Assembly (NCBI GenBank): GCA_002307175.1
Contig: DBTS01000097.1
Coordinates: 1-33,854 of the forward strand
Direction of reading: 5' to 3'
Source of the DNA: Rhodocyclaceae bacterium UBA1310
GTDB lineage: Bacteria > Pseudomonadota > Gammaproteobacteria > Burkholderiales > Rhodocyclaceae
DNA: 33,854 nucleotides
Shown here: piece by piece, positions 23,996-33,108 of the stretch
Position numbering within the stretch: position 1 is the stretch's first letter
How the letters are laid out: each line of letters opens with the position of its first letter
Position numbers and translations under genes: made by a program
Notes under the pieces: model-generated
What the model was told of the DNA's origin: nothing
Databases searched by the model: none
What the model saw: only the letters and a program-made list of their open reading frames with translations

Positions 23996-24015
23996 TAAAA
24001 ACCCCCGCTACGGGG
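23996..24015 (-). terminator. Terminator between dctD and malic enzyme copy 2
   Basis: On the minus strand CCCCG-TAG-CGGGG is followed by GTTTTTAT. It stands directly upstream of the sigma-54 element of malic enzyme copy 2 and could stop transcription coming from dctBD, 355 nt after the dctD stop. Confidence 0.6.
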
Positions 24016-24370
24016 CACTTCTGCCACAACAAGCCTGTCGGTTTCCACACCATGCAGGCATTCGACACACGGGACTGTAGCGGGTTGCATCGACTCCTCG
24101 GAATGGGTGACGGAACTGCCCCGGATCAAAAACCCGCCGGGTTGGCACTGCAGTCAAAGCCCGGACGCCAATTGGCCCCGAACACCGCCAATGGCCAAAG
24201 CAGGCAAAATCTTCCACTCGTTGATTCTAACCGGGGTAATCCACAAGGTTTTTCGCCAAACTCAAAGGTCGGGCTGTTTTTCCCTTGCATTCTCATCCTT
24301 TGATGCACTGGAGCCGGCCGTCCATCGAATCTCCCTGGGTAGGTTGCCTGCTGCCCTTTGGGATGCCGCC
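24016..24370. other. Gap downstream of dctD
   Basis: No gene recognised. A short hairpin with T-run on the minus strand (AACCC-GGC-GGGTT then TTTGA, 24128-24143) could be a first, weaker dctBD terminator. Sequences upstream of the sigma-54 site of malic enzyme copy 2 fall here and could contain DctD-type enhancer sites. Confidence 0.4.
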
Positions 24371-25702
24371 TCAACTGGCGATCAGGCCGAACTTGCGCAT
24401 CTTGTCGTGCAGGGTCGTCTTCGGGATCTGCAAGGCGCCGGCGGCCAGACTCAGGCTGTTACCGTTGTTGCGCAAGGCCTCGGCGACCATGGCGCGCTCG
24501 AAGGCATCCACGGCCTGATGCAGCGAAACCGCCTCACACCGGCTGGCAAACGGCGGAAACCCCATCTCGATGCCCAATACGCAGCGATCCGCCACATTGC
24601 GCAGCTCCCGCACATTGCCGGGCCAGGCGTAAGCCATCAGTTGCTGCAGGCGGGCAGCCGACACCACCGGCACAGACCGCGCATGGGCAGCGGCGGATTG
24701 CTGCAGGAAGTGGGAAAAAAGCAACGGAACGTCCTCGCGCCGCTCACGCAAGGCCGGCAGATTGATTGAGGCGACATTGAGCCGATAGTACAGATCCTCC
24801 CGAAACCGACCCTGCTGCGCCATTTCGCCAAGATCTTCCTTGGTGGCTGCGACAACACGACAATCCACGGGAACTGAGGTGTTTGAGCCAAGCCGCTCCA
24901 ACGTGCGCTCCTGCAGCACACGCAGAAGCTTGATCTGCAGCGCCATCGGCATGCTCTCTATTTCATCAAGAAACAGGGTGCCGCCATTGGCATATTCGAT
25001 CTTGCCGATGCGCCGTTTGGTAGCGCCAGTGAAAGCACCAGCCTCGTGACCAAAAATCTCGCTCTCCACCAAGTTTTCAGGCAGGCCGCCACAGTTGATC
25101 GCAACGAAATTGCCATTGCGGCGGGCACTGGCTTCATGCAGCGAGCGCGCCACGAGTTCCTTGCCAGTGCCGGTTTCGCCATTGATCAGGAGCGACACAT
25201 TGGTGTCGGCCAGATCAAGGATCATCTTGCGGATTTCCTCCATCGCCACCGCATTGCCGATGATGTGCGAACCCAGCCGCGAATTGTCCTGCAACTGATG
25301 GCGCAGGGCCCGAACCTCCTGCGTCAGCGCGCGCTTTTCCAGCCCGCGCCGCACCACATCCACCAGATACTCAGGCGGAAACGGTTTCTCGATAAAATCA
25401 TAGGCGCCAGCGCGCATCGCCTGCACTGCGAGAGACACATCACCATGCCCGGTGATCAGCACCACCGGCAGATCAGCATCAAGCGCCAGCACCTCGCGCA
25501 TCAGCGCCATGCCGTCGCGGCCGGGCAGGCGGATGTCACTCACGATCAGGCCCGGCAACTCCTCGCCGATGCGCTGCAAGGCCTGTTCGGCAGATTCAGC
25601 ACCTACGGTTGCCACCCCTTCGAGTTGCAATGCCTGCTCGCAGCCCAGCAACACGTCGGGATCATCCTCGACCACCAGCACTTTCAACGTTCGGGCATTC
25701 AC
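24371..25702 (-). CDS. dctD: DctD-like sigma-54-dependent response regulator
   Basis: This 443-residue NtrC-family activator has three domains. The receiver (about 1-125) has acidic residues EDD (12-14), phospho-acceptor Asp56 in SDIRLPG and Lys in FIEKPFPP. The AAA+ domain (about 145-375) has Walker A GETGTGKE, the sigma-54-contact loop GAFTGA, Walker B GTLFLDEIE and the arginine-finger region. A Fis-type helix-turn-helix follows at the C-terminus (LAAGALQIPKTTLHDKMRKF). It starts with GTG 25702, overlapping the dctB stop by 4 nt (GTGA), with AAGGAG 8 nt before. In rhizobia DctD switches on the C4-dicarboxylate permease dctA; no dctA is in this window. The adjacent malic enzyme genes, each with a sigma-54 type promoter, are plausible targets. 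Confidence 0.92.
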   Translation of the reverse strand: MNARTLKVLVVEDDPDVLLGCEQALQLEGVATVGAESAEQALQRIGEELPGLIVSDIRLPGRDGMALMREVLALDADLPVVLITGHGDVSLAVQAMRAGAYDFIEKPFPPEYLVDVVRRGLEKRALTQEVRALRHQLQDNSRLGSHIIGNAVAMEEIRKMILDLADTNVSLLINGETGTGKELVARSLHEASARRNGNFVAINCGGLPENLVESEIFGHEAGAFTGATKRRIGKIEYANGGTLFLDEIESMPMALQIKLLRVLQERTLERLGSNTSVPVDCRVVAATKEDLGEMAQQGRFREDLYYRLNVASINLPALRERREDVPLLFSHFLQQSAAAHARSVPVVSAARLQQLMAYAWPGNVRELRNVADRCVLGIEMGFPPFASRCEAVSLHQAVDAFERAMVAEALRNNGNSLSLAAGALQIPKTTLHDKMRKFGLIAS

Positions 25703-27636
25703 GTTCTTGTCTCCTTGTCCGCCGGGATCGTCAGCGCAAAGATGGCGCCGCCCTCCGTGGCGTTGCGGGCGGTCAGCTCTCCCCCGAAATCCCTGACGAT
25801 ACCCGCCGAGATCGGCAAACCCAGTCCCAGCCCCACACCGGGAGCCTTGGTGGTGTAGAAAGGCTCGAAAATATGCTGCAGCGTAGCTTCGCTCAAACCC
25901 GGCCCATTATCGCGGATTTCCAGACGAACCCACTGCTCATCGCGCGCCACGGCAAGTTTGAGGCGGCGCACCGGCTGTTCCTCCATGGCGTCCAGGGCAT
26001 TGCCGATGAGATTGACCAACACCTGTTCGAGTCGGTTCGGATCGCACCACCCCTGCACATCCGCCGCCAGACCCTCAATCTCCGGTGTCACCTGCCCCTT
26101 CACAAGGCGTTGATGCAGCAGATAGAGTGCATTGTCGATGGATTTTTGCAGGGATACCGGGCGCGCCTCGCCCGAAGACTTGCGCACAAAAGTCTTGAGC
26201 TGCCCAGTGAGCCGCCCCATGCGCTCAATGAGCGGACCGATGCGCCCAAGATTACCACGCGCGCCGTCAGCATCGCCGCGCTCAAGAAACTTCACAGCAT
26301 TCGAAGACAGGGTCATCAGGGCCGCCAGGGGCTGGTTCAGCTCATGCGCGATGCCCGCCGAAAGCTGGCCAATCACCGCCAGCTTACCCGCCTGCATAAG
26401 CCCGCTTTGCGCATCACGCAACGTACGCTCGGCACGCTTGCGTTCTTCCACCTCGGCCTGCAGGTGTTCATTGGCCGCATACAGGTCGGCGGTGCGCTCC
26501 ACCACCTTGCATTCGAGCTCATCATGGGCACGCTGCAGCGCCTCGCGAGCCTGCAGCAATTCGCGGAGGTGGCGATGGCGCAGAATGAAGATGTACATCA
26601 GCCCGAACACAAACGCCATCGCCAGGGCGCCGAATGCCGCACGGGTCTGGGCCAGATCATCGGCTTTCTTGAGATCCAGAAACACCGTCAGGCGCCACGG
26701 AGTGCCGGGCATCATGCGCGTCTGCGCCAGGAACATCCCGGTGGTGTTGAACACATTGCCACGGCTGCGGTCGAGCGCCGGCAGAAACACAATGCGGCTA
26801 CTTACATCGAGCACCCGGCGCACCTGCATACCCAGCGGTTCGAGACGGTGCCCGTTGTACTGCTGGGCAGACTCGATCTCCCTTCGCGCGGCGGCATCAA
26901 GGGGTTGCAGGGTGGCATATTTCCACGCCGGTACTGATGAGAGTACAACCACGTCATGCGCGTCGGAGAGAATCGCCGGGGATTCCGCCGAAGACCAGGA
27001 CCGCTCCAGTTGCTCCAGGCTGACCTTGACGACGCTGTAGCCCTTGATCTGCCCGCGCCGATGCAGCGCCGTGGCCAGAAAGTATCCCGGCTCGTTGTTG
27101 GTGGTGCCGATACCGTAGAACCGCGTCACCTTGTCGACTGCTGCCTCGCGATAGTAAGGGCGGTACGACAGGTCACGGCCGATGAAACTGTCTGGCCGGT
27201 TCCAGTTACTCGAGGAGATCACCCGGCCGCTGCCATCGAGCAGGAAAATCGCCAGGGTGCCGACACGCGCATTGAACTGTTCCAGAAACAGGTCACTCTG
27301 CGCTTTCAGCGCAGAATCGCCGGGCTGCGACAACAGGCCCATCACGGAAACATCGAAGCCCACCACATAGGGGAAGTTGGCGTATTTATCGATCTCACGC
27401 TCAAGGCTGCTGGCGTACAGATCCAGCCGGTGCCGCGCATTGCCGCGCAGATCCTGGATGGCTTCCTCAACGGTCTGCACATAGACGAACCAGCCGCAAC
27501 CGATCGTTGCCAGTACCGCCACGCCAACGAATAGCAGCAACCTGCCAAGCGTCCTCACACGCGTGGCTCCGACCTGCGGCGAAGGGGGCAACTCAGGCTG
27601 AAACTGGCTGGGCACGGTGTTTACTGTGGCGGACAA
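25699..27636 (-). CDS. dctB: DctB-like C4-dicarboxylate sensor histidine kinase
   Basis: This 645-residue inner-membrane sensor kinase has a membrane helix at about 32-53, a periplasmic double-Cache sensor domain (about 55-330) with the SYRPYYREA and RFYGIGTTNNEPGYF segments typical of DctB ligand domains, and a second membrane helix at about 345-365. A coiled-coil linker and the kinase core follow: H-box IGQLSAGIAHELNQPL, N-box LVNLIGNALDAM, DNGPGLSE and GLGLGLPIS. It starts with TTG 27636; GGAG lies about 8 nt before it, and no ATG or GTG nearby is better. It is coupled to dctD by a 4-nt overlap. The signal is most likely succinate, malate or fumarate. The gene starts 116 nt after hydE on the same strand, with no clear terminator between. 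Confidence 0.9.
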   Translation of the reverse strand: MSATVNTVPSQFQPELPPSPQVGATRVRTLGRLLLFVGVAVLATIGCGWFVYVQTVEEAIQDLRGNARHRLDLYASSLEREIDKYANFPYVVGFDVSVMGLLSQPGDSALKAQSDLFLEQFNARVGTLAIFLLDGSGRVISSSNWNRPDSFIGRDLSYRPYYREAAVDKVTRFYGIGTTNNEPGYFLATALHRRGQIKGYSVVKVSLEQLERSWSSAESPAILSDAHDVVVLSSVPAWKYATLQPLDAAARREIESAQQYNGHRLEPLGMQVRRVLDVSSRIVFLPALDRSRGNVFNTTGMFLAQTRMMPGTPWRLTVFLDLKKADDLAQTRAAFGALAMAFVFGLMYIFILRHRHLRELLQAREALQRAHDELECKVVERTADLYAANEHLQAEVEERKRAERTLRDAQSGLMQAGKLAVIGQLSAGIAHELNQPLAALMTLSSNAVKFLERGDADGARGNLGRIGPLIERMGRLTGQLKTFVRKSSGEARPVSLQKSIDNALYLLHQRLVKGQVTPEIEGLAADVQGWCDPNRLEQVLVNLIGNALDAMEEQPVRRLKLAVARDEQWVRLEIRDNGPGLSEATLQHIFEPFYTTKAPGVGLGLGLPISAGIVRDFGGELTARNATEGGAIFALTIPADKETRT

Positions 27637-27648
27637 ATGGCTCTCCGG

Positions 27649-27669
27649 CTTGGCCCAATATGCGCCAAG
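27649..27669 (-). promoter_or_regulatory. Hairpin before the dctB ribosome site
   Basis: CTTGGC (27649-27654) and GCCAAG (27664-27669) form a 6-bp stem immediately upstream of the GGAG of dctB. There is no T-run, so this is not a good terminator. It might influence dctB translation or reading-through from the hydrogenase operon. Confidence 0.3.
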
Positions 27670-27752
27670 CTCCTAAATGCCCTGATTCACAGGCAGGCAC
27701 CCACATGTCACGCTCCAGATATAGAACCATCAACCAGGCAAACTCACCGGCC

Positions 27753-28958
27753 TCAGCGTAAATCCTCCTGCGCCGGACCGACCCGCATACGCTCGGCGTA
27801 GTGCCGCGAATCCCCCCACGCGTGCCACAGCACGCGGCGGCCTACCGACCGGATCCGCCCCTCCACGCAACTCGCGCATTGCTCGGGATTATCGTCGAGA
27901 CAGGGCTTGCCATCGTATAGGGTATACAACTTACGCACACGCGGCGGCGTCACCTGCGGCATGATGACATTCGCCCCGTGGCGCAGCCCCTGCTCGCGGC
28001 CATCGCCCGCGAGCGCCTGGAGTGCGGTGGTGGCCGCAATGTTGAGGGTGGGCATGAGCAGGCGGGCGGCGGTAATCATGTTGAGCGCCATTTGCAGGCG
28101 CACCGCGTCGGAGGCAATTTCACCCTGCCCCTCCAGCGGCGCATCCACGTGCGGGATGTACGGCCCCATCCCCAGCATATCGACACCGAGATCGCGGAAG
28201 GCCAGCAAATCCTCCACGAGATCATCCGGGGTCTGCCCCGGCAGGCCGATCATGACCCCGGTGCCTACCTGATAGCCAATCTCCTTGAGCATCCGCAGAC
28301 AGGCAAGGCGCGCCGCATGCGTCTGCGCAGGCGGATGCAGGCGTCCAAACAGCGCCGGTGAAAAACTCTCCATGCGCAGCAGATAGCGATGCGCCCCGGC
28401 ATGGAACCAGCGGGCATAGGTGTCTGCCGTCTGCTCACCAACACACAGGGTGATACCCAGCCCCTCTGGCTGGTGCGGCGTGCGCGTGGCCGCTTTGATG
28501 GCGCACACAGCCTGCTCGACGAAGGCCACAAAACGCCCATCGCGCCGCTCTCCCGCCTGCAGCACCACCGAGCCGTAGCCTTTGGTGGCGCACCAGCGTG
28601 CTGTCTCGACAATATCGGCAAGGCTCAGGGTATACCGCCCCACCCGCCGGTTGCTACGCCGGATGCCGCAGTAGTGACAATCACAGACGCAACGGTTGGA
28701 GAACTCGATGAGCCCGCGCAGACGCACGCTGTCTCCACAATGCTGCAGCAACACCTGCTCGGCTGCACGCCGGAAGGGCTCGGCCTCAGCTGCCGTACGG
28801 GCAGTCAGTATCCGCCGCAAGCCAACCGGATCGCACGCCGGCAGGCTCTCCACCAACGCCCCGGCCATCGCCACCGACATGATGCCTGCTTCCTCCTGAT
28901 GCAATGGAGCAAAGCGCCGCGCCTGCGGGTCCCACGCGATACGCGCTTCGCCACTCAC
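27753..28958 (-). CDS. hydE: [FeFe]-hydrogenase H-cluster maturase HydE (radical SAM)
   Basis: This radical-SAM enzyme processes the HydG-made Fe(CO)2(CN)-cysteine complex on the way to the 2Fe subcluster of the H-cluster. The radical SAM motif CVCDCHYC (Cys90, 94, 97) is in the expected place, and LGMGPYIPH and the C-terminal MPQVTPPRVRKLYTLYDGK segment are HydE hallmarks. GTG 28958 is chosen because it overlaps the hydF stop (GTGA) and has GGAGG 7 nt upstream, giving 401 residues. ATG 28880 with AGGAGG 11 nt upstream would give 375, closer to typical HydE (about 350), and cannot be excluded. It is the last gene of the hyd operon. Confidence 0.93.
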   Translation of the reverse strand: MSGEARIAWDPQARRFAPLHQEEAGIMSVAMAGALVESLPACDPVGLRRILTARTAAEAEPFRRAAEQVLLQHCGDSVRLRGLIEFSNRCVCDCHYCGIRRSNRRVGRYTLSLADIVETARWCATKGYGSVVLQAGERRDGRFVAFVEQAVCAIKAATRTPHQPEGLGITLCVGEQTADTYARWFHAGAHRYLLRMESFSPALFGRLHPPAQTHAARLACLRMLKEIGYQVGTGVMIGLPGQTPDDLVEDLLAFRDLGVDMLGMGPYIPHVDAPLEGQGEIASDAVRLQMALNMITAARLLMPTLNIAATTALQALAGDGREQGLRHGANVIMPQVTPPRVRKLYTLYDGKPCLDDNPEQCASCVEGRIRSVGRRVLWHAWGDSRHYAERMRVGPAQEDLR

Positions 28959-30229
28959 ACCACAGCCTCCGGGCGACACACTTCACGGGCCCGCCCGCAG
29001 GCCTCCCGATACGCCTGCTGGGCCGTCGGGAAACAACCAAGAGTACGATCCAGCACGCCCTGCACCACCGAGATGGCCATGCCGTAGTTGGTCATCGGCA
29101 CGCCCTGCTGCTGCGCACGAAACTGGCGCGCCAGCATGTGCTTGCGCGTCACCGTGCAGCCGCCACACTGCACGATCAGCGCATACGGCGAGAGATCCTG
29201 CGGGTAATCCTTGCCCGCAGCGATATCGACCTGGATGTCGCCCCCCGCAAACTGGCGCAGCCAGCGCGGAATCTTGACGCGCCCGATATCATCGGCCTGC
29301 GCGTGGTGGGCGCAGGATTCGGAGATCAGCACACGGTCACCCGGACGCAACCCATGAATTGCCCCGGAGCCCTCGGCAAGACGGATCATGTCGCCCTTGA
29401 AGCGTGCCATCAGGATCGAGAACGTCGTCAGCGGAATCTGTGGCGGTGTATCAGCCGCCACCTTCAGCACCACCTGGGAATCGCAGACTACCAGTTGCGG
29501 CGGCGCCGCCACGCGACGCAAGGCGACCGCCAGTTCGCGCTCCTTGACCATCATGGCGAAAGCATCACTATCGAGAATGTCCCGCAGGGTCTGCACCTGT
29601 GGCAGGATCAGACGGCCCTTGGGCGCCCCCAGATCAATGGGCACCACCAACATCACCAGACTGCCCGGCGCAATCAGATCACCGACGAGGCGCGGCTCCT
29701 CGATAATCGATTCAGGCGCAGCACGAAACAGCGCTTCGCGCAGCGCAGCCATTCCCTGCCCCTCCTGCCCCTGAACCGCCACCACCTGCACGCTATCAAT
29801 GCCATCCTCTCGCAGGCGGCTGATCTGAGCCGCCTCCGGCGACGCCACATCGCACTTGTTAAAGACCACCACGAGCGGCGTCTTGCGGGCCTGCAGGCTG
29901 GCGATCAGCTCGAACTCAAACCACCCCAGCCCCTCACAGCCCACCACCAGCACGGCCAGATCGATACGCTCCAGCACCTCCATGGTACGGGCCACGCGCT
30001 GCGCACCGAGCCCGCCCTCGTCATCCACCCCGGCGGTATCCACAAACACCACCGGCCCCAGCGGTGCCAGTTCGAACGTTTTTTCCACGGGATCAGTGGT
30101 GGTGCCCGGCACCTCCGAGACGATGGACACCTGCTGCCCGACCAAGGCATTCATCAGTGTCGATTTTCCAACATTGCGCCGGCCAAGAATCCCGATGTGC
30201 AGCCGCAGGCCTTTGGGAGTTTCCAACAT
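28955..30229 (-). CDS. hydF: [FeFe]-hydrogenase H-cluster maturation GTPase HydF
   Basis: This 424-residue scaffold GTPase carries the precursor 2Fe cluster and delivers it to HydA. The GTPase domain is at the N-terminus: G1 GRRNVGKST (16-24), GTTTDP, DTAG and NKCD. The C-terminal cluster domain has CAH and, 45 residues on, QCGGC; the usual motif is CxH-x(44-53)-HCxxC, so the second His is Gln here while the three cysteines are kept. ATG 30229 has AGGAG 7 nt upstream and begins 1 nt after the aspA stop; the frame is open to 30295 but that part overlaps aspA. Its stop overlaps the hydE GTG. Confidence 0.94.
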   Translation of the reverse strand: MLETPKGLRLHIGILGRRNVGKSTLMNALVGQQVSIVSEVPGTTTDPVEKTFELAPLGPVVFVDTAGVDDEGGLGAQRVARTMEVLERIDLAVLVVGCEGLGWFEFELIASLQARKTPLVVVFNKCDVASPEAAQISRLREDGIDSVQVVAVQGQEGQGMAALREALFRAAPESIIEEPRLVGDLIAPGSLVMLVVPIDLGAPKGRLILPQVQTLRDILDSDAFAMMVKERELAVALRRVAAPPQLVVCDSQVVLKVAADTPPQIPLTTFSILMARFKGDMIRLAEGSGAIHGLRPGDRVLISESCAHHAQADDIGRVKIPRWLRQFAGGDIQVDIAAGKDYPQDLSPYALIVQCGGCTVTRKHMLARQFRAQQQGVPMTNYGMAISVVQGVLDRTLGCFPTAQQAYREACGRAREVCRPEAVV

Positions 30230-30230
30230 G

Positions 30231-31667
30231 TCATGTCTCCTGTGATTCAAATTTGATATGGCTGCCTGCGGGCAATGGCGCAGCGCCAAAGCCAAGCGCG
30301 GTCATCGCGCCTGCGCCCAGATGGCGGTCCAGCGTGGCCGCGTCCAGCCCACCGCCGGCCAGTGCCACCTCGCGCAGGGTTCGCCCTGTGGCATGCGCCT
30401 CGGCAGCAAGTTCGGCAGCGCGCGCATAGCCGATCAGCGGCACCAGCGCGGTGGCAATCCCCAGCGAATAGTCCAGATGCTCGGCGCAACGAGAGGTATT
30501 CGCCTCGATACCGGCAATGCATTTATCCGCCAATAGCCGGCTGGCACGCTCCAGCACATCCAGGCTACCAAGCAGTCCGTGCGCAATCAGCGGCAGAAAG
30601 GCGTTAAGTTCAAGCTGCCCGGATTGCGCCGCCAGCGTGACCGCCGCATCCTGGCTCACCGCGTACATTGCGGCCTGCGCCACGGCCTCGCAGATCACCG
30701 GATTGACCTTGCCGGGCATGATGCTGGAGCCAACCTGCCAGGCCGGCAGCGTGATCTCGGCAAAGCCACCACGCGGCCCTGAGGCCAGCAGGCGTAGATC
30801 CGCAGAAATCTTGTATAGGTTGACCGCATGCGCCTTGAGAATGCCCGAGACCTCGACAAAGACATCCGCATTCTGCGTAGCATCGATGAGATTCTCGGCG
30901 CGCGCCAACCCCAGGCGCGTCACCTCGCGAAGGCTTTCGGTGACGCGGAAGATGTACTCACGTGGCGCAGTAATCCCGGTGCCAATGGCAGTGCCGCCAA
31001 GATTGACGACGCGTAGCCGCTCCTCGCACTTGAAGACGCGCCAGCGATCACGCCCGATCGCCTCAGCCCAGGCCCCGAAGCTTGCCCCGAGACTGGTCGG
31101 ACAGGCATCCTGCAACTGCGTGCGGCCAAGCTTGAAGACCCCCGCAAACTCCTGTTCCCGTGCCTGCAGTGCCCCCTGTAATGCCGCCAGTGCAGCCTCC
31201 AGACGATGCACGCCACGGATTGCGGCAATCCGCAGCGCGGTGGGAAACACATCATTGGTGGACTGATGCAGATTGACGTGCGCCAGGGGATCCACCAGCC
31301 GGTACTCTCCGCGCCGGCCACCGAGGAGCACCTCGGCGCGGTTGGCGATCACCTCGTTGAGATTCATGTTCAGCGAGGTGCCCGCCCCTCCCTGCAGCGC
31401 ATCAAGGCGAATGCTTTCAACATAGTCTCCCGCAGCCACCTCGTGGCAGGCCTGCACGATGGCCTGTGCCTTGTCAGGGGAAAGGCAGCCGAGTTCGCCA
31501 TTGGTCCACGCACAAGCGCGCTTGACGTCAGCCATGGCGCACACCAGTTCCCGCGCCACCGGCACGCCGAGCAACTGGAAATTTCCCAGCGCACGCTGCG
31601 TGTGGATGCCATACCACGCTTCCTCCGGCACCCCGAGCTCGCCCAATGAATCATGCTCGATACGCAT
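30231..31667 (-). CDS. aspA: Aspartate ammonia-lyase within the hydrogenase operon
   Basis: This 478-residue enzyme of the fumarase/aspartase superfamily converts aspartate to fumarate and ammonia. It has the N-terminal WYGIHTQRALGNF typical of aspartases, the substrate-binding GTSLNMNLNEVIANRA, HVNLHQSTNDVFPTA, and the flexible signature loop GSSIMPGKVNP. AAGGAG lies 5 nt before ATG 31667. It sits between hydG (23-nt gap) and hydF (1-nt gap), so it is clearly part of the maturation operon. The ammonia may serve the nitrogen of the bridging dithiomethylamine ligand of the H-cluster. Family differences from argininosuccinate lyase and fumarase were judged from these motifs only. Confidence 0.93.
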   Translation of the reverse strand: MRIEHDSLGELGVPEEAWYGIHTQRALGNFQLLGVPVARELVCAMADVKRACAWTNGELGCLSPDKAQAIVQACHEVAAGDYVESIRLDALQGGAGTSLNMNLNEVIANRAEVLLGGRRGEYRLVDPLAHVNLHQSTNDVFPTALRIAAIRGVHRLEAALAALQGALQAREQEFAGVFKLGRTQLQDACPTSLGASFGAWAEAIGRDRWRVFKCEERLRVVNLGGTAIGTGITAPREYIFRVTESLREVTRLGLARAENLIDATQNADVFVEVSGILKAHAVNLYKISADLRLLASGPRGGFAEITLPAWQVGSSIMPGKVNPVICEAVAQAAMYAVSQDAAVTLAAQSGQLELNAFLPLIAHGLLGSLDVLERASRLLADKCIAGIEANTSRCAEHLDYSLGIATALVPLIGYARAAELAAEAHATGRTLREVALAGGGLDAATLDRHLGAGAMTALGFGAAPLPAGSHIKFESQET

Positions 31668-31690
31668 TGCCGCTCCTTCCCCGCAACGCC

Positions 31691-33097
31691 TCAGCAGTAG
31701 ACGTCGCGCTTGCCGGCGCGAATCTTCCCGAGCATTCGCTCAGAGGCCCGGCAGGCCTTCGGTTCCATGGCGGCGAGTTGCGTGGCAATGGCCTCCTCGC
31801 CCTGTTGCCGGGTTGCACTGTCGGCAAAGTCGATGAGGTATTCCTGAAAGGTTGTCACCGCGTTCGGGTCACATTTCAGACGGATCAGGCCGGGCTTGGC
31901 GATGTCCATGAAGTCCTGCCCGGTACGGCCGAGGCGATAGCATGCGGTGCAGAACGATGGAATATAGTTGAGGCTCGCCAGCTCTGCGACCACTTCTTCG
32001 AGACTGCGATGATCACCGAGCTGGAACTGCCCTGCTGCTGCACCACTACTCCCTTCGTCGGTATACCCGCCAGGATCGGTACGGCTTCCCGCAGAGACCT
32101 GGGAAACCCCAAGCGCATATGTTTCACGCCGCATCTGGGCCGATTCCCGCGTAGACATGATGATCCCGGTATACGGCACTGCCACACGCAGGATCGCCAC
32201 AATCTTCTTGAAGTCCAGATCCGACACGGCTGCCGGCGGACGCTCCGACATCGGCGCTCCAGCCGCCGGTTCCATGCGCGGCACGCTGACAGTGTGGCAG
32301 CCCACGCCGAAGCGTTCTTCCAGATGTGCAATATGCTGCATCATGCTGAGCAGATCAAAGCGCCAGTCAGCCAGCCCAAACAGCACGCCGATGCCGACAT
32401 CATCGATGCCGGCCTGCATGGCGCGATCCATCGCGCTCACGCGCCAGTCAAAATCCTTCTTCGCGCCAGACAGGTGCACCGCTGCATAAGTCGGCCGGTG
32501 ATAGGTCTCCTGGAACAGCTGATAGGTGCCGATGCCCGCATCATGCAGGGCGCGGTACTGGTCAATTTCCAGCGGGGCGACATTAACGTTGACGCGGCGG
32601 ATGGTGCCACGTGCCTCGGCCACCTGATAGATCGCCTGAATCGCATCGAGAATGTAGTTGAAACCGCCCCGCGAAGCCGGATAACCCTCGCCAGCCACGA
32701 GCAGCAGGCGCTTGTGCCCCTGTTCAATGAGCTGGGCCGTCTCGCGGCGGATCTGCTCCATGTTCAGGGCGTTTCGCGGGAGCGCCTTGTTGGTGCTGCG
32801 GAAAGCGCAGTAGACGCATTCATTGCCACAGATGTTGGAGATGTACAGCGGCGCAAACATCACCATGCGTCGTCCATAGATCTGTTCTTTGACGTGACAG
32901 GCGGTGTCAAACAGTTCCTGCATCAGTTCGGCGGACTCAATGCGGCTCAGCACGGCCACTTCTCCAAGCGTAAGCCCCTTGAGTTCGCGCGCTTTCTGCA
33001 GCACCTCGCGCACCGCGCCAGCATCCTGGGACGCTGCGGCATTGAGTGCTGCCAGTACCACGTCCGGGTTCAGCCATGCATTTGCTTCATCATTCAT
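31691..33097 (-). CDS. hydG: [FeFe]-hydrogenase H-cluster maturase HydG (tyrosine lyase)
   Basis: This 468-residue radical-SAM enzyme splits tyrosine to give CO and cyanide, delivered as an Fe(CO)2(CN) synthon. The SAM cluster motif CGNECVYC (Cys90, 94, 97) and the C-terminal auxiliary-cluster motif CTAC-x22-C (exactly 22 residues counted) are both intact, the latter setting HydG apart from ThiH. ATG 33097 is chosen because GGAG (33108-33105) stands 7 nt before it. The ATG at 33112, overlapping the hydA stop, would place that ribosome site inside the gene. It is followed after 23 nt by aspA. Confidence 0.95.
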   Translation of the reverse strand: MNDEANAWLNPDVVLAALNAAASQDAGAVREVLQKARELKGLTLGEVAVLSRIESAELMQELFDTACHVKEQIYGRRMVMFAPLYISNICGNECVYCAFRSTNKALPRNALNMEQIRRETAQLIEQGHKRLLLVAGEGYPASRGGFNYILDAIQAIYQVAEARGTIRRVNVNVAPLEIDQYRALHDAGIGTYQLFQETYHRPTYAAVHLSGAKKDFDWRVSAMDRAMQAGIDDVGIGVLFGLADWRFDLLSMMQHIAHLEERFGVGCHTVSVPRMEPAAGAPMSERPPAAVSDLDFKKIVAILRVAVPYTGIIMSTRESAQMRRETYALGVSQVSAGSRTDPGGYTDEGSSGAAAGQFQLGDHRSLEEVVAELASLNYIPSFCTACYRLGRTGQDFMDIAKPGLIRLKCDPNAVTTFQEYLIDFADSATRQQGEEAIATQLAAMEPKACRASERMLGKIRAGKRDVYC

Positions 33098-33108
33098 TTG
33101 CATTCTCC

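Noticed and set aside
24128..24160. TGGCACTGCAG near 24144, considered as another sigma-54 promoter
   Set aside because: No GC at the required 10-nt spacing from GG and no TTGC-like -12 element.
25609..26937. 442-codon plus-strand frame opposite dctB/dctD
   Set aside because: Antisense shadow covering the overlap of two well-supported genes.
28904..30256. 450-codon plus-strand frame opposite hydF
   Set aside because: Antisense shadow with no domain and no start signal; hydF on the other strand has all expected motifs.
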